This document shows positions 17,144 through 23,745 of a stretch of 36,695 nt of DNA, in pieces. A program made the translations under genes and the position numbers. Position 1 is the first letter of the stretch, and each line of letters starts with the position of its first letter. The DNA lies in the NCBI GenBank assembly GCA_051010055.1, contig JBPCVY010000206.1, positions 1 to 36,695 on the forward strand, in the 5' to 3' direction. Source of the stretch: CAJQND01 sp051010055 (GTDB lineage: Bacteria; Pseudomonadota; Alphaproteobacteria; Rhizobiales; CAJQND01). The notes under the pieces are model-generated. The model worked only from the letters and a program-made list of their open reading frames with translations, was not told the DNA's origin and did not search any database.

Positions 17144-18190
17144 CTATATCAACAGCACTGTTCCCGCAAATATGACGAAGACGGTTGGAAACAGAATTCT
17201 TGAAACAGTATCCATGCGTTCGGCGATAACAACCTTGTCGCGCGAAACCAGATAGCTGGCCAACAGGGATTCCACAAAAGCCAGGAAAACCAGAACTGTC
17301 GAACCAATTATAAAATGATCCAGAATGGTGAAGTAACCAAGCGCGGGCACCATGTTCGTGGTGGCGAAGATAAAAGCAATAAGAGTGAGCATGGATGTTG
17401 CCGACAGGCCGATTTGCGGACCGAACTGGCCGGGATTAATCCAAAAAACCGCCCATGACATGGACACTATCAGGCACAGGGGAAGGATGACCTTCCAAAT
17501 ATAGTAGGCGGTTATGCGGGTGGCATAAATGCTGAACACATAGCTTGTGTGCTTGCGCCCCATTGCATTGGATAAATACGGCCTGACTGCGCCGTCGACC
17601 TTATTCACAGTCCAACTTGAAATGTTAAGCAAATTCCGGCGGCCGGTTATCTGATCATCCTTGACGAAAAAAACCTCGTTTTCGGATTCAAGAAGCGGAT
17701 GATAGATAATGCGCAGAATTTGCCTGTCGAAGGGAAACTTCTGCAGGTTGTGATAGGTGGCAATAGTGCCGAAAAACCGCTGAATGTAGGTTGCCTTCCC
17801 GCCTTTCTCGATACGAACCACCTCGGGCTCGCTACGGAAAAGGCGGCCGGAATTCATGATTGTTACGTTCGGATCCCAAACCTCCGCAATGGGCACCTCA
17901 CAACCGGCAAGATGGACAAGGCGCGGGTCGGTCCATGTCATCTGAATTCCGTAATCAACGGTCATGGACTGGTTGACGTCATTGATATCTGTCAGGTCGA
18001 TCATTCGGAGCCCGAACTTTACCTCGGTGGGCGGGCCGTCAGGGTTGGGCCTGACATCATTGCGCACGTTCGGGTCAGCGCATGGCTGGGCGCGTGTGAA
18101 TGACAGGCCTTGCGATTGAACATCCGGCGCCGGGAGCAAATACAGAGCAAAAATAATCGCAAATGCCAAAAGCCCCCAGCCCGTTTTCAT
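17144..18190 (-). CDS. Prokaryotic pentameric ligand-gated ion channel (Cys-loop-receptor family)
   Basis: This 348-residue protein has the complete topology of a pentameric ligand-gated channel. A signal peptide (about 1-27) precedes an extracellular beta-sandwich with WTDPRLVHLAG, WDPNVTIMN and the hallmark FPFD at 152-155 of the Cys-loop region, where, as in bacterial members, the loop cysteines are absent. Four membrane helices follow: M1 about 227-250, M2 about 256-279 (GLSATSMLTLIAFIFATT), M3 about 285-312 and M4 about 329-348. Bacterial relatives such as GLIC and ELIC are gated by protons or small amines; the ligand here is unknown. I chose ATG 18188-18190 over an upstream TTG because AGGGGG lies 10 bases before it. 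It stands alone, divergent from the TPR gene. Confidence 0.93.
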   Translation of the reverse strand: MKTGWGLLAFAIIFALYLLPAPDVQSQGLSFTRAQPCADPNVRNDVRPNPDGPPTEVKFGLRMIDLTDINDVNQSMTVDYGIQMTWTDPRLVHLAGCEVPIAEVWDPNVTIMNSGRLFRSEPEVVRIEKGGKATYIQRFFGTIATYHNLQKFPFDRQILRIIYHPLLESENEVFFVKDDQITGRRNLLNISSWTVNKVDGAVRPYLSNAMGRKHTSYVFSIYATRITAYYIWKVILPLCLIVSMSWAVFWINPGQFGPQIGLSATSMLTLIAFIFATTNMVPALGYFTILDHFIIGSTVLVFLAFVESLLASYLVSRDKVVIAERMDTVSRILFPTVFVIFAGTVLLI

Positions 18191-18303
18191 ACCCAACGCC
18201 CCCTGCCCTCTGACTTCGCGCGAACGGCAAGCTTAAATCAAAACTTGGCGCGTTTGCAGAGTTTTCGTTAGAAGTAGAGAAACAACAAAGCTGGGAGGCG
18301 AAG

Positions 18304-19956
18304 ATGAGCTACTATGATCTCGGGGATTACGGGCGTTCAATCACAACCAATTCCAAAAAAAGCGCAGAAATGGTTCAACCGTGGCTTGAATTGGGTTTTT
18401 GCCTATGATCACCACGAGGCAATAGCGTGCTTCCAAAAAGCATTGAAACATGATGGCAGTTGCGCCATGGCGCACTGGGGCATCTCTTATGCCGCCGGGC
18501 CAACTACAATCTTCCATGGCACCTTTATAATCCGGCCGGACGGGCCGCCGCCCTTGAGACAGCTTATGACGCTATGCAGGAGGCCCTTAAGCATACCAAG
18601 GGGGTGAGCGCCGTTGAAAAAGGGCTGATAGATGCTTTAAAGGCGCGCTATCCGCAGCGCGAAGCGCTGGAGGACTTGTCTGATTGGGACAAGGCCTACG
18701 CTGCCGCAATGCGCGAAGTTTTCAAGAGCAATCCCGGCGATATGGAAGTGCGCACGGTTTTTGTCGAAGCGATCATGAACCTCACTCCCTGGAAGATGTG
18801 GGATTTGCAAACAGGCGGAATTGCAGAAGGGGCGGGCACGGAAGAAGCGATAGAGGTTCTGGATGGAGCGTTTAACGAAATCCCCACCTCGTGGGACCAT
18901 CCGGGCCTCTTGCATCTTTATGTGCATCTTATGGAAATGTCGCCTTTCCCCGAACGCGCTCTCAAGGCGGGTGACCGTTTGCGCGAGCTTGTTCCTGATG
19001 CCGGGCACCTAATTCATATGCCCACCCATATTGATGTTTTGTGCGGGTATTACCGCGATGTGCTGATCTATAACCAAAAGGCGATTGAAGCGGACCGGAA
19101 GTTTCTGAAGCGTGAGGGCCCGATCAACGTTTACTCCATGTACCGCACCCACAATCACCACTTTGCCATTTACGGCGCCATGTTCCTTGGCCAGTTCGAG
19201 CCGGCAATTGCCGCAGCTCAAGAGCTCATCGACACTACGCCAGAAGAACTTTTGCGTTTGCCCTCCCCGCCAATGGCCGACTTTCTTGAAGGCTACCTGC
19301 CGATGAAACAGCATGTGCTGGTGCGATTTGGAAAGTGGGAAGAGATTATCGATCAGGAATTGCCGGACGACTGCGAGCTTTACTGCGCAACGACGGCGAT
19401 GATGCTCTATGCGCGTTCGGTGGCCCATTCAGCCCTGGGCAATGTCTCTGAAGCGGAAGAAGCCCGGGCCGCCTTCCTTGAAGCGAAGGATAAGGTGCCG
19501 GAGAGCCGGCGCGTTCACAACAACAAGGTGATAGACCTTCTGGAAATTGCCGAAGAAATGCTGAACGGCGAGCTGGAATACCGCCGTGGCAACCACGAGG
19601 TTGCCTATGAACATTTGCGTAAGTCTGTGATGCTTGACGATGCGCTTCCCTATGACGAGCCCTGGGGCTGGATGCAGCCAACCCGCCATGCGCTGGGCGC
19701 ATTGTTGTTGGAGCAGGACCATGCGGAAGAGGCCGAAGCGGTTTACCGGGCCGATTTGGGGTTGAACGCTTCCCTCTCAAGGGCCTGCCAGCACCCGGAA
19801 AATGTATGGAGTTTGCATGGGCTTTATGAGTGCCTTACCCGCAGGGGCGAAGAGGTTGAAGCAAAAATCATCAAACAACGGTTTGACCTTGCGGTTGCCC
19901 GGGCGGGCGTGCCGGTGAAAGCGTCGTGTTTCTGCCGGATGAAGGTTGCTGCCTGA
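18304..19956 (+). pseudogene. TPR-repeat protein gene with two compensating frameshifts near its 5' end
   Basis: The gene begins with a good ribosome site (GGGAGG) and ATG 18304 giving MSYYDLGDYGRSITTNS, the N-terminus of a ~550-residue tetratricopeptide-repeat family. After the 7-A run at 18355-18361 the family sequence continues one frame over (KAQKWFNRGLNWVFAYDHHEA and on through AHWGISYAAG). Near 18499-18505 it returns to the original frame at NYNLPWHLYNPAG and continues intact to 19956 (about 485 residues) through HPGLLHLYVHLMEMSPFPERA and MPTHIDVLCG. Read straight through, the frame meets a TGA about 35 codons in. Both breaks fit single-base indels, one in a homopolymer, so a sequencing artefact is a real alternative to inactivation. 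The precise function of the family is unknown to me. Confidence 0.82.
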
Positions 19957-19965
19957 AGGTAACGG

Positions 19966-20481
19966 CTATTCTTCCCAGAACGAGCGGCTCTTTCGTTCTT
20001 TTCCGTAGAGCTCGCTGTCGTACAACATCCGGACCTCACCAACTGATGTCTGAGACCGCGATCTCACCCGGAAGCGCCCTTCGCCAAAGCTGGTTGCTTT
20101 CTTATCGCCGATGCCGCGGGGGTTGGTGCCCACGGAACCGCCCGCTCTGACATAGCCGGAAATTGAAAGCTCAGTTGCCGGCAGGCCGCCGCTGGATGAT
20201 GGAATGCTGACGGTCCAGCCACTGTCAGCTGGAATTTTGATATCTTTTGCCCGGTCTACTTTCCAATCAGACAGAGCATCGCCGCGGCTGATGTGAACAC
20301 CGCCTCCGGCGGCGGGAGCAGGTTGGCGTTCCTGCTGTTTGGATTGTTCCTCAATCCGCGCTTCGAGGGCCTCAATGTCTTTCTTGAGCTGGTTCAAGTC
20401 ATCGCCAAGGGCAAGGCTGGCAGAAGCGGTAAGCGCAATTGCGCCCGCTAGTGCTGCCGGGAACTGTTTTCGTATCAACAT
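19966..20481 (-). CDS. Exported coiled-coil protein resembling a truncated porin N-terminus
   Basis: This 171-residue protein has a signal peptide (MLIRKQF...ASASLALG) and a short coiled coil (DDLNQLKKDIEALEARIEEQ). A Pro/Gly linker leads to strands such as ELSISGYVRAGG and GRFRVRSRSQTSVGEVRMLY. This order (signal, coiled coil, first beta-strands with 'SGYVRA') is how alphaproteobacterial outer-membrane porins of ~350-450 residues begin, but here the frame stops after SFWEE and the convergent TPR gene occupies the following DNA. It may be a truncated porin or a small protein of its own; I cannot tell. ATG 20479-20481 is preferred because GGAAAG then sits 9 bases upstream rather than adjacent to the earlier ATG at 20490. 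Confidence 0.6.
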   Translation of the reverse strand: MLIRKQFPAALAGAIALTASASLALGDDLNQLKKDIEALEARIEEQSKQQERQPAPAAGGGVHISRGDALSDWKVDRAKDIKIPADSGWTVSIPSSSGGLPATELSISGYVRAGGSVGTNPRGIGDKKATSFGEGRFRVRSRSQTSVGEVRMLYDSELYGKERKSRSFWEE

Positions 20482-20569
20482 TGAAACCATCTTTCCTATC
20501 GCTCCGGCGCTGACCCTTTCAGGTTACCGGGCCCTCAGCAAGGCCAATACCGCCAAGCGGAATAGCCTG

Positions 20570-20962
20570 CTACTGCTCTTGATTGCTGAGCTTTTTGCCC
20601 TTTTCAAGGCCAATGCGCTCGCCTTCGGCAAATCCTTTTTCAAATCCTCTTTTCTCGGCGGCCATTTCCGCCTCGCGCAAAACCTTGGCAAACTTTTCTT
20701 CGATTTCAGAAACATTACCTTCTTCAACCGACTTCAACCCTTGCGCAATGCCAGCCTCATACCCCTTGGTTTCAGCTTCCTGGGAGGCACCTGATTTCCC
20801 CATTTGGTAGGATGTCACAGCGGCAACCACTGCAATCACAACGCCAATTCCAGCACCGATGGTCATCACACGGTTGTGCTTGTCCACAAACGGGCCCAGA
20901 TCCACCGGGGGTTTTGGATCAGATGAAGGGGCCCTGTTTCCAGCTTTGTTTTTCCCAGCCAT
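20570..20962 (-). CDS. Small membrane-anchored protein with charged Gly-periodic C-terminus
   Basis: This is an unrecognised 130-residue protein. A polar, Pro/Lys-rich N-terminus (about 1-30) is followed by one membrane helix (VMTIGAGIGVVIAVVAAVTSY, about 32-52). A highly charged helical tail follows, with repeated glycines at intervals of about four to seven residues (KGYEAGIAQG, then RGFEKGFAEGERIGLEKGKK). The tail resembles the Gly-repeat helices of FliH/YscL-type proteins only in pattern; there are no flagellar or secretion genes here. GGGAG lies about 12 bases before the ATG. It is followed by the porin-like gene 79 bp downstream on the same strand, and diverges from the cox regulator gene. 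Confidence 0.65.
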   Translation of the reverse strand: MAGKNKAGNRAPSSDPKPPVDLGPFVDKHNRVMTIGAGIGVVIAVVAAVTSYQMGKSGASQEAETKGYEAGIAQGLKSVEEGNVSEIEEKFAKVLREAEMAAEKRGFEKGFAEGERIGLEKGKKLSNQEQ

Positions 20963-21124
20963 GAAGCTCTATATCTCCCAGGTTAAGAGTCTACGGGAGG
21001 TGGCGGCAGAAGACAATTGCAAGCTTTCGTGCGGGCTGTTTCAGAACAGCGAAAAAATCTTTCCATGGTTTGCGCCAACTGCGCTAACATTAATCATGAG
21101 TACTTCGGGTGATGTTGAGTACAG

Positions 21125-22222
21125 ATGCTACCGGTAACTTACGATTTACTTTTGGTTTGTGCGTCGATTCTGGTGGCCATAATGGCCTCGTTCACAGGAT
21201 TGCGCCTGGCCAGTGGCCTCAGCGCCCTTCCCCCGCAAGACCGCAAACGGGAAATCGCCAAGGCGGCCGTGGCCCTTGGCGGTGGCATCTGGTCAATGCA
21301 CTTTGTGGGCATGCTCGCGGTGAGCGTGCCGGTCACCATCCAGTACGACGCACTACCGACGCTGGGTTCGGTTCTCATTGCCATTCTTATCACCGGAAGT
21401 GCGCTGGCGTTCCTTCATTTTGGCGAACGCACATGGAAGAAAATGCTGGTTGCCGGGGTGCTCATGGGGCTTGGCATCGTAACAATGCACTATGTGGGCA
21501 TGAGCGCCATAAGCGGTAACTGTGCAGTTGATTTTGAAATTGCCGGTTATGTGATCTCAACGGCGATTGCGATTGCCTCTTCAACTGCAGCTTTATGGCT
21601 TGCCTACCAGCGTCGCACAGTCGCACAGATTGCGCTGGGCAGTGTTGTTCTCGGTCTTGCAATCTCCGCCATGCACTACTCCGCCATGTATTTCACCACC
21701 TTCTCTAGGGCAGGAGAAATCAGCATCATTCAGGAGCCGAACCTCTCCACCGGCAATCTGGCCCTGGTGGTGGCGTTATCTACATTCGTGATTTGCGGGC
21801 TGTTTCTGCTCACCGCAATTCCAGGAACTTCTGATGAGCAGAAAATCTCTGCCGGGTCAGGTCCACCGGTGCCTGAAGAAGATGAAGGCACCGATAGGCT
21901 GCCATATGAACACAACAACATGGTGATGTTCGTACCGGTTGAAAACATATCCGCGGTGAAGGCAGACGGCCACTACAGCAAGTTGTTTGATGGCGAGAAC
22001 GAGATGTTCTGCCCGTGGCCCATTTCAAAAGTGGAAGCTGCCTTGCAGGAAAAAAATTTTTTGCGCACTCACCGGAGCTTTCTTGTCAACGTTGGCCGCG
22101 TAAAGGGTTTCCATCGTGTTGGCGATAAAGGTTTTTGCGTTATCGATCCGGAGCATAAAGTGGAGGTTCCAGTGAGCCGTTCACGGGTTTCGGAAATCCA
22201 ATCTGCTCTTGGGATGAAGTAA
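21125..22222 (+). CDS. coxC: MHYT-LytTR transmembrane regulator of the cox cluster (CoxC-like)
   Basis: This 365-residue protein joins a membrane MHYT sensor to a cytoplasmic LytTR DNA-binding domain. The MHYT repeats are visible as MHFVGM (58-63), MHYVGM (121-126) and MHYSAM (183-188) among about seven helices. MHYT domains are proposed to bind a metal and sense a diatomic gas such as CO, O2 or NO. An acidic linker leads to the LytTR domain (about 264-365), with VENISAVKADGHYSKL and FLRTHRSFLVNVGRVKGF. CoxC and CoxH of Oligotropha carboxidovorans share this architecture, and the position directly upstream of coxM supports the name. ATG 21125 is the first start after an in-frame TGA. A gas-responsive control of the downstream operon is inferred. 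Confidence 0.9.
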   Translation: MLPVTYDLLLVCASILVAIMASFTGLRLASGLSALPPQDRKREIAKAAVALGGGIWSMHFVGMLAVSVPVTIQYDALPTLGSVLIAILITGSALAFLHFGERTWKKMLVAGVLMGLGIVTMHYVGMSAISGNCAVDFEIAGYVISTAIAIASSTAALWLAYQRRTVAQIALGSVVLGLAISAMHYSAMYFTTFSRAGEISIIQEPNLSTGNLALVVALSTFVICGLFLLTAIPGTSDEQKISAGSGPPVPEEDEGTDRLPYEHNNMVMFVPVENISAVKADGHYSKLFDGENEMFCPWPISKVEAALQEKNFLRTHRSFLVNVGRVKGFHRVGDKGFCVIDPEHKVEVPVSRSRVSEIQSALGMK

Positions 22223-22228
22223 TCGGCC

Positions 22229-22264
22229 AATCGCATTTCGTGCAGAATAATCGCATTTCGTGCA
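22229..22264. promoter_or_regulatory. Tandem direct repeat, candidate LytTR (CoxC) binding site upstream of coxM
   Basis: The 16-mer AATCGCATTTCGTGCA occurs twice, perfectly, at 22229-22244 and 22249-22264, a 20-bp period. LytTR-family regulators bind pairs of direct repeats about two helical turns apart, and the only LytTR gene in the window ends 6 bp upstream. The repeat lies 90 bp before the coxM start, suitable for promoter activation. No clear -35/-10 pair could be assigned. Confidence 0.6.
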
Positions 22265-22354
22265 TCGGCGCCGTTCATTGTACGTCACCGATAGACCGGA
22301 AGGCGCGCCGTTCCCTATCAAACCCGGCAACCAACAAAAAAGTTTGGAGGGAAC

Positions 22355-23218
22355 ATGATACCGGGAACCTTTGACTACCATCGCCCATCGACCGTTTCTG
22401 AAGCGGTTGCGATGCTTGGCGAGCTTGGTGAAGATGCCCGCGTGGTTGCAGGCGGGCACAGCCTCATCCCGATGATGAAACTGCGCATGGCGGCGCCTGA
22501 GCATCTTATTGATCTTCAGGACGTGGCCGAGCTGAATTTCATTGAAGAAAAGGGCGGCGAGATTGCCATTGGCGCCATGGTCACCCAAAGCGCGTTGATT
22601 GCATCTGATGTCATTGCTTCATCAGCGCCTATATTGTGCGATGCTGCATTGCAGATTGCCGACCCGCAGGTACGCAATCTTGGAACCGTTGGCGGCAACG
22701 TTGCAAATGGCGATCCGGGCAACGACTTGCCCGCGCTGATGCAATGCCTGGACGCGGTTTACGATATTGCAGGTGCTGGCGGAACGCGGCAGGTTTCAGC
22801 CCGCGACTTCTATGAAGCAGCCTATTTTACCGCACTGGAAGAAGGCGAAATCGTCACCGGCGTGCGGTTCGCTGCGCCAAAGCCGGGCCACGGCCATGCC
22901 TATGAGAAGCAAAAGCGCAAGGTTGGCGATTATGCCACCGCGGCAGCAGCGGTAATCATTGAAGTGGATGGCGGCAAATGCAGCCATGCTTCCGTTGCGC
23001 TTACCAATGTGGGCGACACACCGCTCTATGCGGAAAATGCTTCAACAGCGCTTTTGAAATCATCGCTTGATGATGCGGCTATCGAAGAAGCGGTAGCAGC
23101 AGCGCGCGCAATAACCAAGCCGGCTGCCGATGGCCGCGGGCCTGCCGATTTCAGAACCCATGTTGCCGGCGTGATGGTGCGCCGGGCAATCGAACTTGCG
23201 CGCGATCGCGCATCCTGA
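22355..23218 (+). CDS. coxM: Carbon monoxide dehydrogenase medium subunit (FAD) CoxM
   Basis: CoxM carries FAD and passes electrons from the iron-sulfur clusters of CO dehydrogenase to the quinone pool. The 287-residue product has the two FAD-binding motifs of the family at the expected positions: AGGHS at 32-36 and TVGGN at 111-115, with NGDPGNDLPALM following. The C-terminal CO_deh_flav_C region includes KQKRKVGDYATAAAAV. Length equals that of the characterised Oligotropha subunit (288). A strong GGAGGG precedes the ATG. It is the first structural gene of the order M-S-L, 132 bp after the regulator gene, and only 32 bp before coxS. Confidence 0.97.
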   Translation: MIPGTFDYHRPSTVSEAVAMLGELGEDARVVAGGHSLIPMMKLRMAAPEHLIDLQDVAELNFIEEKGGEIAIGAMVTQSALIASDVIASSAPILCDAALQIADPQVRNLGTVGGNVANGDPGNDLPALMQCLDAVYDIAGAGGTRQVSARDFYEAAYFTALEEGEIVTGVRFAAPKPGHGHAYEKQKRKVGDYATAAAAVIIEVDGGKCSHASVALTNVGDTPLYAENASTALLKSSLDDAAIEEAVAAARAITKPAADGRGPADFRTHVAGVMVRRAIELARDRAS

Positions 23219-23250
23219 AAAACAAAGCAAACCCTTAAAGGACGTTAGTC

Positions 23251-23745
23251 ATGGGCAAAATGCACGTGAAATTGATGGTGAACGGCAAAGAAGTTGAAGG
23301 TCTTGCCGAACCGCGCACGCTTCTCATTCACTTTATTCGCGAAGAACTTGGCCTCACCGGCCCGCATATCGGTTGTGAAACCAGCCATTGCGGCGCCTGC
23401 ACGGTGGACCTTAACGGCCAGTCGGTAAAATCCTGCACAATGTTTGTGGCGCAGGCTAATGGCGCCGATATTACAACCATTGAAGGAATTGCAGGGGCCG
23501 ATGGCACCTTGCATGCCTTGCAGGAGGCATTCCGCAATCACCACGGCCTGCAATGCGGGTTTTGCACGCCGGGCATGATCACCCGCGCCTGGCGCCTGTT
23601 GCAGGAAAACCCCGATCCAAGTGAAGAGGAAATCCGCTTTGGGATTTCGGGAAACCTGTGCCGGTGCACCGGTTATCAGAACATCGTCAAGGCCATACAG
23701 GCCGCAGCCAGCGACCTCAATGCATCAAAGGAGGCGGCACAATGA
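23251..23745 (+). CDS. coxS: Carbon monoxide dehydrogenase small subunit ([2Fe-2S]) CoxS
   Basis: CoxS transfers electrons within CO dehydrogenase between the Mo-Cu site and FAD through two [2Fe-2S] clusters. The 164-residue protein has all eight cysteine ligands: Cys42, Cys47, Cys50 and Cys62 in the plant-ferredoxin-like N-terminal domain (CETSHCGAC...C), and Cys102, Cys105, Cys137 and Cys139 in the helical domain (CGFC...CRC). The spacing is identical to my recollection of the Oligotropha subunit. GLQCGFCTPGM and NLCRCTGYQNIV are typical of CoxS. AAAGGA precedes the ATG. Its stop codon overlaps the coxL start (ATGA), indicating translational coupling. Confidence 0.97.
   Translation: MGKMHVKLMVNGKEVEGLAEPRTLLIHFIREELGLTGPHIGCETSHCGACTVDLNGQSVKSCTMFVAQANGADITTIEGIAGADGTLHALQEAFRNHHGLQCGFCTPGMITRAWRLLQENPDPSEEEIRFGISGNLCRCTGYQNIVKAIQAAASDLNASKEAAQ

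Noticed and set aside
21035..21050. GCTGTT-TCAG-AACAGC palindrome as a LexA box
   Set aside because: Spacing is N6 between CTGT and ACAG, not the N8 of the E. coli type, and alphaproteobacterial LexA uses GTTC/GAAC direct sites. It is kept only as a small hairpin.
23658..23741. Longer N-terminus for CoxL starting inside coxS
   Set aside because: The extra codons are coxS in another frame; ATG 23742 has a strong ribosome site and the family start.
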